Assembly: GCA_015657535.1 (NCBI GenBank)
Contig: JADHZB010001692.1
Coordinates: forward strand, 1 to 11,953
Source: Nephromyces sp. MM_2019
Lineage: Eukaryota > Apicomplexa > Aconoidasida > Nephromycida
Direction of reading: 5' to 3'
DNA: 11,953 bases
The notes under the pieces are model-generated. The model was not told the origin of the DNA. It searched no databases and saw only the letters and a program-made list of their open reading frames with translations. This document shows, in pieces, positions 1-7,927 of the stretch (its first letter is position 1; each line of letters starts with the position of its first letter). The position numbers and the translations under genes were made by a program.

Positions 1-387
1 GGTATCTGAATCCCCAAATCTAATCCGACGACAAGCTGAATAGCCACAATACAAGCACGCCAGCTCTTCTTCATTTACACACACAGCTCCATGATCAGAG
101 AGTTCATAAGGAGCTCCACACGCCAAGCACCCCAAGGCTACATGATAGTCGTAGCTATCTCCCTCTGCTAACCTAAGCTTAGGAGGCCCATCAGCCTCAA
201 ACTCGTCAAGCGTAAAGTGCTGCTCTGAAGCGAAGAACTCAATCAAATCTCTCATAGTCTGCAACTCGCTGTTGAAGATTGCTCGGCAGAGTTCATCATC
301 TTCAATGCAGAGATTAGGAGGAGGGTTGAGGAGTAGGTCTTGAAGAGCTTTATCGCGTGAAAAAGCGCTTCCTGTGTGTGGCGCCAT
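1..387 (-). CDS. Cys-rich (putative zinc-binding) protein, N-terminal part, runs off window
   Basis: Reading the minus strand from an ATG at 387-385 gives 129 codons with no stop up to the window edge, so the C-terminus is missing. The start (MAPHTGSAFSRDKAL) is followed by a mostly helical acidic region. Residues 87-90 (CLAC) and 111-114 (CLYC) form a C-x2-C-x20-C-x2-C arrangement typical of a zinc ribbon or treble clef, with another Cys at 103 and at 119. I do not recognise the family. The ATG lies just downstream of a TG/CA-rich spacer that looks non-coding. Upstream exons and small introns cannot be excluded; one Cys-containing stretch read on the minus strand at about 680-795 could belong to this gene. 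The open frame over 387 bases without low-complexity sequence makes coding likely; function is unknown. Confidence 0.6.
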   Translation of the reverse strand, partial: MAPHTGSAFSRDKALQDLLLNPPPNLCIEDDELCRAIFNSELQTMRDLIEFFASEQHFTLDEFEADGPPKLRLAEGDSYDYHVALGCLACGAPYELSDHGAVCVNEEELACLYCGYSACRRIRFGDSDT

Positions 388-1016
388 GTGTGTGTGGGGG
401 GTGGGTGTTGGTGCGTGTCTGGACGGGTTCTGGTGTCTTCGTGGGACTGCGTATGTAGTTGTGTGTGTGTGTTTGCTAGAATGTATGCTTGTCCACGTGT
501 GTCCTCAAGTGTGTGCGGGTATGCCCCGCTATAAAGTTAAGTAGAGATTAAAGGAAGCTCCTAATGGCTTCAGCATCAAAGGAAAATGCCAAGATAAAGA
601 TGGGGTTCTTCTTCGTAGTGAAGATGAGAGTTCTGTAGAAAAGATGATGAAGACTGAAGAAGATGAGGAATGTATATACGGCACTTCTAGGGAAGAAACC
701 TCCAGCTCCTTCATACAATCCTCAAAATAACACGAAATCTCCATAGGGATATAATTTTCACACACACAGCCTTTACACACAAATACAACCTCCACGCATA
801 ATTATAATCTCAACAGAGACTCATAGTCTCCACACACACACAACCCTGCACATAGATACATAATCTCCACACACAAAGACAATCTCCACACACAAAGACA
901 ATCTCCACATACACACACACAAACTCCACACACACACAAACTCCACCCCACCCACTTCCCTCATCACAAAAAACATCATTTCACCTCAAAAAATCCCCAC
1001 TTTCTCACTTGCCTCC
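388..1016. other. TG/CA-rich spacer between two minus-strand genes
   Basis: No convincing gene. The left part (about 388-510) is TG-rich on the + strand, the right part (about 765-960) is CA-rich on the + strand, so the two tracts have opposite polarity. The right part follows the ALG13 stop and is TG-rich in the sense of that gene. The left part is upstream of the 387 start. The middle, 540-740, is purine-rich and codes well on paper in more than one frame; see the candidate exon at 574-730. Confidence 0.6.
574..730 (+). CDS. Possible small exon, charged hypothetical peptide (weak)
   Basis: After a possible acceptor (CTAATGGCTTCAG ending at 573) the frame reads 51 charged residues (IKGKCQDKDGVLLRSED..., later EKMMKTEEDEECIYG) to a TAA at 728-730. 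A short upstream exon from ATG 481 to 518, with donor GG|GTATGCC, would match phase and give a protein of about 65 residues. Against it: purine-rich DNA always translates into Glu/Lys/Asp-rich peptide, the upstream exon is tiny and lies in TG-rich sequence, and the opposite strand is also open (529-795). Reported only as a possibility. Confidence 0.22.
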
Positions 1017-2336
1017 TCATCCAGAGATACCAGGATACACACCAATTAACTCAGCTAAACACTCATAAAAAGCAGAGAGATCAGCTTTTGGCAGAGTTCT
1101 CGTCTTTCCCATTGAATTTTCTATGATTTTCTTGATATCTTTAGTCTGAAGAGACAACATCTCCTCAGGAGAAGAGAAAACAGCACACACAAAGCCCTTA
1201 GAAAATAGCTCCTCAGCGAGTTCTACTTGATGATTATGTAGAAGAAGAGGGTTTATCACCACAAACACAAGAGGAGGACTGCTCAAATACAGTAGGTCAA
1301 GAAGTGTGCCCGAGCCGCCGTGTGTAAACACTGCATCAGCCCAAAGAAAATCGTCTAGCAAACCCTTCTTATAGCGAAATATCTCAATCGAGAGAGGAGG
1401 GGAATTGATGTTTGCGGAGCTTTCAGAGGGAGAATCTGAGGGAAAAGATGTTTCTCTTTGGTAAACGAAGCGAAGAAGCTTCACACCTTCAACTTCTGCG
1501 AGAGAAAAATCCGAGAAAAGGTGAGATTTTGGCGTTTTTTGGGGAGTGAAATCGAGCAAAAGAGAAGGGTTCTTAAGGGTTTTGTATTTTCCATCTTCTT
1601 GCTGAGTTAGGTCTGCTTTTTGGATGTTTTTGTGTTTTTCCTGCTGCTTTTGGTGGGTGTCTTTCGCTGATTTCCGGATGTTTCTTTCTACTTCTTCCTT
1701 GTGGATGTTTTTCTGTTCCTCTTCTTCTTCCCCCTTTTCCTTGTGGATATTTTTATCGTCTCCCCCTTCCACCTCTTCTTCCTCACTTCTCCCCTCTTCT
1801 CCTTTGCTACCTCCCCTCTCTCCTTCCCCTCCTACACCTCCACCTAAATGAATACGTTCTAACCCCAAACCAGCAGCAACTCCTTCCTCACTCTCAAATC
1901 GCAAAAAACTCGCAAAAAGCCTCTTCAAATATTCATCCCACAAGAAGAGGAAAAACCTCGGAAAGAATCCAAAACATCCCAAAAATCGTCGAAAAAACAC
2001 GACGAAGATGATAAAGCCGTCAGAAGCTAAATTCCTCGAAAAAGAAGGTATCTTCAAGCTTTTTTGGACAAAAAAACCTTCCTTTTTGATAATTTCTGGC
2101 TGAGAATACGCGAAAAAATGATTAAATGACTCAGCTTTATCGGAAATATCTTCAAAAGGTGAAGAAGAGTATGCAGACTGCACATTCGTGGGCAAGCTAC
2201 CTCGTCCGATTTGAAGACGAATCGTCTTCACTCCCAATTCACTCAATTTGTGAAGAAAAGTTTCAGACAAAACAGCGGAAATGAAACTTTCAAATTCGGT
2301 AGTTCCCACAGTGATGAAGATGGAAGAGGGGGGCAT
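1017..2336 (-). CDS. ALG13: ALG13-type UDP-GlcNAc transferase catalytic subunit with large insertion
   Basis: The 439-residue uninterrupted frame is an ALG13 homologue. Known for the family: with membrane-anchored ALG14, ALG13 adds the second GlcNAc to dolichol-PP-GlcNAc on the cytosolic face of the ER. Seen here: residues 6-15 (IFITVGTTEF) and 42-46 (QIGRG) match the family N-terminus. Residues 319-370 match the C-terminal half, with FRYKKGL, a THGGSGT loop (338-344, normally S/T-H-A/G-G-x-G) and a VVINPLLLHNHQ segment. Typical catalytic ALG13 proteins are about 165-200 residues. The excess is one block, roughly residues 50-316, where the family normally has about 30. That block has a very hydrophobic stretch (107-133), an acidic Glu/Gly/Lys region (148-240) and a recurring KNIHKE-like motif (196-200, 209-213, 236-240). 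The frame stays open, but an unrecognised intron inside the block is possible. The ATG at 2336 is the obvious start: the Rossmann-type strand begins five residues later. Confidence 0.9.
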   Translation of the reverse strand: MPPSSIFITVGTTEFESFISAVLSETFLHKLSELGVKTIRLQIGRGSLPTNVQSAYSSSPFEDISDKAESFNHFFAYSQPEIIKKEGFFVQKSLKIPSFSRNLASDGFIIFVVFFRRFLGCFGFFPRFFLFLWDEYLKRLFASFLRFESEEGVAAGLGLERIHLGGGVGGEGERGGSKGEEGRSEEEEVEGGDDKNIHKEKGEEEEEQKNIHKEEVERNIRKSAKDTHQKQQEKHKNIQKADLTQQEDGKYKTLKNPSLLLDFTPQKTPKSHLFSDFSLAEVEGVKLLRFVYQRETSFPSDSPSESSANINSPPLSIEIFRYKKGLLDDFLWADAVFTHGGSGTLLDLLYLSSPPLVFVVINPLLLHNHQVELAEELFSKGFVCAVFSSPEEMLSLQTKDIKKIIENSMGKTRTLPKADLSAFYECLAELIGVYPGISG

Positions 2337-2700
2337 ATTTTGTGGGGTGTGAATGTGGGGAGTTTGAATGTGGGGGGTGTGTGTGAAGTATGTGTTGAAG
2401 TTGATGGGGTGGGGGTGTGTGCGGGAGTCTGTCAGTGCGTACGGGTGCGTGTGTATGTATATTAGTGTGTTTGCACGTGTGCGGGTGTCAGTGTGTGTGT
2501 GTCAGTGTAAGTGTGTGCTTCCTGGATGTGTGTATATATGCCAGGGTGTGTGTATGTTCGTATGTAAGCATGTATGTGTATGTTTATGTGCTGGAGCGTC
2601 AGGTGTTTCTCGGTTTGCGTGTATTCCTCACAGAGCAGCAAGCGATATCTGTTTCCACCTGGTATTTTCGCACACACACAGAGGGTGATAGTTGGAGGGC
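2337..2700. other. TG-rich divergent spacer
   Basis: This lies between the ALG13 start (-) and a candidate + strand start at 2701, so it would be a shared divergent promoter region. It is TG-rich on the + strand from 2340 to 2595 and has no TATA-like element I would defend. Overlapping reading frames here are Cys/Val/Gly translations of the TG tract and are not genes. Confidence 0.5.
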
Positions 2701-3338
2701 ATGAAAAGAGAAAGTATAGAGGAAGGAGATGAGCAGCGAAGCGAATTTCTCAGGGAGCAGGGCGAAAAAAAATGGAAATCTTCAAAAATATGGTATTTTG
2801 AGTAAACAAAGGGGAGATGAGGATAGCTTTCTGGCTGCAAGGGTATATGTGTGCACGAGAGTGCGAAGGTGTGTGGATGTGTGTGCGGATGTGTGTGTGG
2901 ATGTGTTTCTGGGTACGAAGGTGTGTGGATGATCTTGTGGGTGTGTGCGGGTGCGAAGTTGTGTGTCGATGATATGCGTGTGTGTGAATGCTTTTGCTTG
3001 TGTATGTGCTAAGGTGTGTGAATATTCCTGTGTGTGCGGATAATTCCCTCTGTGTGTGCGTAGGCTTATTTAACTGCTTCTTGTCATTCCCTCCTACTAA
3101 AAGGCTACCGGTTATCTCCATAGGCTCACATATTTGGAAATCCCAAGAAACTGCTCGTTCATCTTCATCTTCTCCCTCATCTTCTCCCTCATTTTCTCCC
3201 TCATTTTCTCCCTCATTTTCTCCCTCATTTTCTCCCTCATTTTCTCCCTCATTTTCTACATCTTCTTCTTCTTCTTCACCCTCCCACTCTTCCCCCAAAA
3301 AACCCGCTTCCCACCCTCACAGTCATGAAGTTCATTGA
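2701..3338 (+). CDS. Possible two-exon gene with Ser-Phe-Ser-Pro repeats
   Basis: Exon 1 (2701-2801) starts with MKRESIEEGDEQRSEFLRE and ends ...KIWYFE at a GA|GTAAAC donor (phase 2). After a TG-rich intron (2802-3103) with a pyrimidine-rich acceptor (CCCTCCTACTAAAAG), exon 2 starts in matching phase with LPVISIGSHIWKSQETA. It then runs through a 12-bp minisatellite coding SFSP units, a Ser/Pro/Lys tail, and stops at TGA 3336-3338, giving 111 residues. Not recognised. Exon 2 also has a possible phase-0 donor at 3330 (CATGAA|GTTC) that could splice to 3390, in which case this is the 5' end of a longer gene. The opposite strand is also open over the repeat with an acidic reading (EGEN units). 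I prefer + because of the splice signals and the sense-strand TG intron. Confidence 0.38.
3171..3254 (+). repeat. 12-bp coding minisatellite, 7 units
   Basis: Seven near-identical units of TCTCCCTCATTT follow each other at exact 12-base spacing (3171, 3183, 3195, 3207, 3219, 3231, 3243). The first has CT instead of TT at its end. The unit is a multiple of 3, so either strand stays open: Ser-Phe-Ser-Pro on +, Glu-Asn-Glu-Gly on -. A Thr/Ser-rich CTT run follows. Confidence 0.95.
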
Positions 3339-3389
3339 TGAAGCGGATCCTGCTTAACCCACACTACATCTTATTTCTCTCCCTTCTAG

Positions 3390-3411
3390 CACTCTGCTCT
3401 TTTGATTGAAT
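3390..3411 (+). CDS. Candidate 22-nt microexon
   Basis: A strong pyrimidine tract and acceptor (TTTCTCTCCCTTCTAG) end at 3389. The frame reads HSALLIE plus one base, and the donor at 3412 is GTATGTACAC, a copy of the recurring palindrome. Phase (0 in, 1 out) fits both the possible donor at 3330 and the next candidate exon at 3470. A 22-nt exon cannot be confirmed without transcripts. Confidence 0.3.
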
Positions 3412-3469
3412 GTATGTACACCTCTTCTTCTCAATGTGTTTCTGATTAAAATCTCCAATCTTCGTGAAG

Positions 3470-3714
3470 ATGTAAATCTACGGATTTCAAGTGATTTCTT
3501 CACTTTCCTGCTGCCACAAAAGATTAAGAAACACACACGAGTTTACTTGAGGTGTACGTACACCTCTTCATTCTCTATTAATGTGGCAAATCATGAAAAC
3601 CCTTCAATTGAAGATGTTTTCCGATGGGAGGGACGGATTGATGAAGTTCTTTTCTTCATCAAGCAGACGCTCCAGCAGGCTGAGCGGAAATTTCCCAGCA
3701 AAAAACGCCAGTAA
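3470..3714 (+). CDS. Candidate exon 3470-3551, open in frame to a stop at 3714
   Basis: From an acceptor after TTCGTGAAG (3469), in phase with the 3390-3411 exon, the frame reads YVNLRISSDFFTFLLPQ then KIKKHTRVYLR, where it meets a donor at 3552 that is exactly GTGTACGTACAC. Splicing there leads in phase (AG|A) to the acceptor at 3666 and so into the downstream gene. If the intron is kept, the frame continues through plausible protein ([18 protein letters not shown]...) to TAA 3712-3714. So this is either an internal exon ending at 3551 or the last exon of a separate upstream gene. Both readings have support and I cannot decide. Confidence 0.35.
3552..3563 (+). other. Palindrome GTGTACGTACAC at a 5' splice site
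   Basis: Perfect 12-base palindrome directly after exon end TTGAG. Together with GTATGTACAC at 3412 it is followed by the same CTCTTC and, further on, AATGTG, so the two introns share more than the palindrome. Confidence 0.65.
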
Positions 3715-4668
3715 TTTGCAGAATAAATTAGAATTGGACCCTCCAATAGATAGTTTAGATGATCTCCTGGAGGGGTATGTGGTGTATGTGGTGCGTGTGT
3801 TGTGTGTGTAGTATGTGTGTAGTATGTGTTTAGCGTGTGTGTGTTTTAGCTTGTTTAGCCGTGTGTGTGTATCTGATTATTTAGTCATTTGCGTTGGGGG
3901 TTTTCTTTATTCGTTTGTGTTTTGGGTTCTTTATAGTTGTGTGGTTGGGTATATACTCTACCTCATGCCTATTCTCCACTGTGTGTGTGTGTGTGTGTGT
4001 ATATTCTCTACCTCATGCCTATTCTCTACTGTGTGTGTGTGTGTGTGTGTATATTCTCTACCTCATGCCTATTCTCCACTGTGTGTGTGTGTGTGTGTAT
4101 TCTCTACCTCATGCCTATTCTCCACTGTGTGTGTGTGTGTGTGTATTCTCTACCTCATGCCTATTCTCCACTGTGTGTGTGTGTGTGTATTCTCTACCTC
4201 ATACCTATTCTCTGCTGTGTGTGTGTGTATTCTCTACCTCATACCTATTCTCTGCTGTGTGTGTGTGTATTCTCTACCTCATACCTATTCTCTGCTGTGT
4301 GTGTGTTTCCTCACTCTTTCCCTCTTGTATTTGTGTTTCATCACTCCATTCTACTTCTACATGTTCTTTGCAAATTTCGACTGATTCTGTACACAAGAAA
4401 AAAGGAGGAGAAACACACACTCACCTACGGCTGGTCTAAACGATGGAAACCTCACGAAGCTGTTAGCTCCTCTGAAGATCAGCCTTCCGTTGGCTTTGAA
4501 GTGCCTTATCGCTTTCGAGTGGTTGATGTTCGAGATGATACCTCTCTGAGGTTGGTGTATGTACACCTTGAAGTCACTGCGTGTGTGCTATAAAGCAGCT
4601 CTTTGGTATTTTATGTGATCGAAAGCTGCTCTTCATTGTGCGTGTGTACCCTAGATAGATATTCTCAG

Positions 4669-4700
<32 letters not shown>

Positions 4701-7700
4701 GTGTGTGTGTGTGAGTGATTATGTAGTTTCTGAGTAAAAACCTCGGGTTGTTTCATGAATTGTCGCTTTATTCTCGTATGTGTGTTTGTGTGTAAACCGG
4801 TTGCTTTCTTTGACTATTCAGGACTAGGAGGAAGACTAATCGAAGTTCATCGGAGAAGCTGATGTATACAGACTTTTCAGGAATGAGATTTCCTACTCTG
4901 CAAACAGCAGAAAACTTTCGTTATTGGAAGGTGGTTTCTATGCTTCATACTGTTGCTATCAGCTGTTGACTGGTGTATGTACACTCGTGGTGTGTGTATT
5001 TGTATAAAGTTTTTGTGTTTGCGTGGTGTATGTACACTGTGTACGCTGCTACTTTTGAATTTCCATTAGCGTTTTCTTACGGGTTGGCGCATCCTCACGA
5101 TATGCACACGCACTCTAAGTGTGTGTGCTGTTTTAATTTTTGATTAAATCTTGTGAGTATAGTTATTCATTATAGACTGAAGGTACCCTTTACCTTAGTA
5201 GCCAAGAAAAGCTTCATATTATTGTACAGGATACAGGATTTGATCGCTTCAAGCCTCGAGTTTTTCCTATAAAACTTCCCACACACAGGCAAGTCGCTAC
5301 ACATAGCTTTCCAACAGCGAAAGAAGGAGCAAGGTCTTGTGTGTTACTGTATGTGTGATTCGCTGTGTTGCTGTGTGTGTGTTTCGCTGTGTTGCTGTGT
5401 GTGTGATTCGCTGTGTTGCTGTGTGTGTGTTTCGGTGTGCATGCTGCCTTATTGATAGTAATGCTTGAAAGCACTTTTGCTTTTCTTCAAGTTTGTAATT
5501 GTCTTTGTGGATTTACTTCTGAGGCATTTCTTTGTGTGTGTGCTCTCTATTCCACCATTCCCCCTTCAATGCTCTATTTGTGTGCGAGAGTTCATTTCTT
5601 TTCTGTGTAGATTTTCTAATGACTAGTTGAACTGTGTGTAATCCTAATTGAGTGTATATACACTCCTTTTTTTGTAGTTCATTCGCTGATTATCTACACT
5701 TTGCCTACAGACAGCTTGACCCGACGCTTAGAGAGTATATCTACTTCCAAAACAGCCTAGATCCTAACAGATTCAGTGTGTTGAAAGTTGCAGAGCGATA
5801 TGGGTTAGGAGCTGTGTGTGTGTAGAATGATATGTTAGGCATTGAACTATTTATAATGATTCTTGAGTTGTGTGTGTTATTGTGCGTATGTGAGTGTGTG
5901 TATTAATAATTGTATATGTAGGTGTATCTTTGTGTGTGTGTGTGTGTGTATCTTTGTGTGTGTGTGTGTGTGTATCTTTGTGTGTGTGTGTGTGTATCTT
6001 TGTGTGTGTGTGTGTGCGTGTGTGTATGAGATACCCATGGGTATGCTTAATTGTGTGCCTGGCGGTCTTGTTTGTGTGTGCCCCCTAGTGGTAATATGTG
6101 CACACACTCGATATTTTGTGTGTGTGCTTCATCCTTTAGGACTTCATATGTATACCAAAGATATTGGCGTGTGCTTATGATTATAGTGCGTACTTTATGC
6201 ATCTGTGTGTTTGTTTTAGTTGCCTATAACATGTGTGTGTGAAATTTTTTGCTCTCAAAATCTGGTATGCTTAGGCTACAGGTTTCTACAGTTAAGAAGG
6301 TCATCCAAGAGTACAGAGATTCCAAGTTTTTGACAGAATTAAAGTAAGGAATTGGGCTATTCTCCTCGTTTTTGCTATTGAAAACCTACAAACTTCTTCT
6401 TAATCTGCTTCTCTCTCTTCTTCACTTTTATTTTCCCCAGAATCCCCTTTTTTTCTAAGTTTATCCCTTTTTTTGAGGCTTTTATGGTGATAAGATGTTT
6501 TCTCTGTTGAAGATGTTTCCTCTGAAGATTTTTGCTGACTAAATTCGTATTTTCATAGTTCATTTGCCTAAAAAACGTCTTTTTCCCTCTTCTTTAATGT
6601 TTTTTTTACAAAGAGTAGGTCATAAGAAGAGTTGGAGAATTACCAGATCTGAGGCTGTGATGCAGATGAAAGAGCTTATCTACTCAAAGAGAATAGGTTC
6701 CTCAATATATATGTGTGTGTGCGTGTGTGTTCGTGTGTGTTCGTGTGTGCTCGTGTGTGTTCGTGTGTGTGCGTGTGTGTGCGTGTGTGTGCGTGTGTGT
6801 GCGTGTGTGTGCGTGTGTGTTCGTGTGTGTTCGTGTGTGTTCGTGTGTGTTCGTGTGCGTGCGTGTGTGTGTGTGCGTGTGTGTTCGTGTGTGTTCGTGT
6901 GTGTGTGTGTGTGTGTGTGTTCGTGTGTGTTCGTGTGTGTTCGTGTGTGTTCGTGTGTGTTCGTGTGCGTGCGTGTGCGTGTGTGTTCGTGTGTGTTCGT
7001 GTGTGTTCGTGTGCGTGCGTGTGTGTGTGTGCGTGTGCGTGTGTGTGTGTGTTCGTGTGTGTTCGTGTGTGTGCGTGTGTGTGCGTGTGTGAATATTTTT
7101 ATCAGGATATAACCGAATCATTGATGGGGATAACTAAGGTTATGCGTGTGTATGAATGCTTTTTTCAGGTTATAAACAAATCGGTGATGAGGATGCTCAG
7201 AAGGATAAGCAGACTGAATTTCAAGGTTAGAAGAGTGGCTACTTTTGCTCGCTATAGTCTGAGTGATGTTTTCAAGCTACAGCTTTGTGTGTGTGTGTGT
7301 GTGAAAAGATTTTCAAACAGGAAGTAGTTTAAATTGAAGATTTTACTGTTTTCTCTGCTTTCTTCTTGTTGATAATGAGGAAATGAGGCTCACGCATACC
7401 TCTACAAACTTCTTTTTCAGTTCACTCAGTACCCAGTGGTTGTGTGTGTGTTATAGTGTGTGAAAGTGCTGTACATACGCTTTGCTTTCGCTGTTTTTCA
7501 AGGCTACAAGAGCACGTTTGACTGGCTAGAAAGGCAGGCTATCCAGGTTGAAGCGATGTCTGCTTTTCCTATGATGGAGAAGAGGTTAGTTAGAAAAATA
7601 ATAGCATGAGCTTCTGTGTGTGTGTGTGTGTGTGTATATGTGAGAGTATACTCCAGTGTGTGTGCGGTGTGTTTCGGTGTATATTTATTTGTGTGTGCGT

Positions 7701-7927
7701 ATTTTTTTGTGTGTATTGGCATGTTTTTCTGCTAGTAAATGTGGTTGTGTGTGCACTGGGGTGTATTGGTGTGTGTGTGTGTGTGTGTGTGTTGATATTC
7801 GCATAATCCTCTGCTACATTCCAGGGAACCCTTTCCGAAGAAGGTTGATGTGGACGTTACTGTATTCAGTGACAATAAGAGGAAGATAATGAATTGGATA
7901 GACCCTACAGACTTAGTCGCATTTTAA
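3641..7927 (+). CDS. Multi-exon gene, probable mitochondrial protein (possibly mitoribosomal mS45/Bot1 class)
   Basis: Proposed exons: 3641-3774, 4398-4550, 4822-4930, 5176-5333, 5678-5803, 6275-6343, 6614-6696, 7169-7225, 7421-7438, 7503-7584, 7825-7927. Every junction is GT...AG and keeps phase (2,2,0,2,2,2,1,1,1,2), giving about 363 residues and a TAA at 7925-7927. The start [18 protein letters not shown] looks like a mitochondrial presequence; instead, the first exon may begin at acceptor 3666 and join the 3470-3551 exon. Distinct segments are [51 protein letters not shown], then a helix-turn-helix-like [36 protein letters not shown] and the terminus [11 protein letters not shown]. The HTH-like block and mitochondrial start recall the Bot1/mS45 ribosomal family, but this is memory, not an alignment. 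Introns are TG-rich on the sense strand. The 18-nt exon 7421-7438 (VHSVPS) could be skipped in frame. Confidence 0.65.
3953..4310 (+). repeat. Compound minisatellite: 26-bp pyrimidine block plus shrinking (TG)n, 8 units
   Basis: Inside the first large intron, eight units each have a block like CTCTACCTCATGCCTATTC then TCCACTG and a (TG)n run. Unit starts (the ATTCTCT or ATACTCT) are at 3953, 4003, 4053, 4099, 4145, 4189, 4229 and 4269. Spacings are 50, 50, 46, 46, 44, 40 and 40, so the TG run shortens along the array. The block itself changes from CATGCC (units 1-5) to CATACC with CTGCTG (units 6-8). Cys/Tyr-rich frames here are translations of the repeat. Confidence 0.95.
4555..4566 (+). other. 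Palindrome copy GTGTATGTACAC at intron position +5
   Basis: Lies four bases inside the intron whose donor is CTGAG|GTTG at 4551. A shift of four bases would make the motif itself the donor, but that would break the reading phase into the next exon. Confidence 0.6.
4973..5037 (+). other. Two mid-intron palindromes GTGTATGTACAC, 53 bases apart
   Basis: Identical copies at 4973-4984 and 5026-5037, both preceded by TG, inside the intron 4931-5175. This intron is unusual in having two and in lacking the motif at its donor (GGAAG|GTGGTT). Confidence 0.6.
5341..5440 (+). repeat. 24-bp intronic tandem repeat
   Basis: The motif TTCGCTGTGTTGCTGTGTG recurs at 5359, 5383 and 5407, and a partial copy (TTCGGTGTG) starts at 5431, all at exact 24-base spacing. 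It begins just after the proposed donor at 5334, at the 5' end of the intron. Confidence 0.9.
5652..5663 (+). other. Variant palindrome GTGTATATACAC near an acceptor
   Basis: A 12-base perfect palindrome, a one-step variant of GTGTAYGTACAC, lies 14 bases before the acceptor TTTTTTTGTAG (ends 5677). It sits at the 3' end of the intron, unlike the copies at donors. Confidence 0.6.
5925..6020 (+). repeat. 24/22-bp intronic TATCTT(TG)n repeat
   Basis: TATCTT followed by (TG)n recurs at 5925, 5949, 5973 and 5995 (spacings 24, 24, 22). As in the 3953-4310 array, the last TG run is shorter. It lies inside the intron 5804-6274. Confidence 0.9.
6705..7092 (+). repeat. Long alternating purine-pyrimidine TG tract with TTCG/TGCG interruptions
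   Basis: Nearly 390 bases of TG repeat with regular GTTCG and GTGCG interruptions, many at 8- or 10-base steps, fill the start of the intron after the donor at 6697. Such sequence is a classic Z-DNA former and unstable in length. All three forward frames are open as Cys/Val/Arg and the reverse as His/Thr; none is a gene. Confidence 0.95.
7106..7138 (+). pseudogene. Duplicated exon copy with in-frame stop (poison or alternative last exon)
   Basis: This segment has its own acceptor (ATTTTTATCAG) and donor (CTAAG|GTTATG) and aligns with the start of the exon at 7169: about 20-21 of 27 bases match. In the incoming phase it reads [10 protein letters not shown] then TAA (7135-7137), while the 7169 copy reads [11 protein letters not shown]. 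Inclusion would truncate the protein, so it is a decayed duplicate, a regulated poison exon, or an alternative 3' end. Similarity over so short a stretch could be chance. Confidence 0.45.

Noticed and set aside
529..795. Minus-strand 88-codon frame with several Cys
   Set aside because: Possibly part of an upstream exon of the gene at 1-387, but no clear splice path was found, its start is doubtful and the opposite strand is equally open.
2750..3298. Minus-strand acidic frame with EGEN repeats
   Set aside because: It is the complement of the 12-bp minisatellite plus CA tract. It lacks good splice signals, and the + reading has a matching intron.
3338..3405. Signal-peptide-like frame starting MKRILLNPHYILFLS
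   Set aside because: It stops at TGA 3404 and contains no GT before the stop, so it cannot be spliced to the downstream frame. Its hydrophobic part is the pyrimidine tract of an acceptor.
3953..4310. CRISPR-like array
   Set aside because: The repeats are directly abutting, the variable part is only (TG)n, and the setting is a eukaryotic intron.
6375..6563. Minus-strand Lys-rich 62-residue frame
   Set aside because: It lies in a T-rich intron of the + gene, where the complement gives Lys codons. No initiation context or family signal was seen.
6564..7327. Several long overlapping frames rich in Cys, Val and Arg (+) or His and Thr (-)
   Set aside because: They are translations of (TG)n or (CA)n; all frames are open because the repeat lacks stops. 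The same holds at 2368-2704, 3815-4384, 5863-6107, 7606-7806, 8060-8345, 8570-8920, 9801-10040 and 10257-10868.
7463..7484. Another palindrome copy (GCTGTACATACGC)
   Set aside because: Only the core GTACATAC is kept and the palindrome is broken, so it was not counted.
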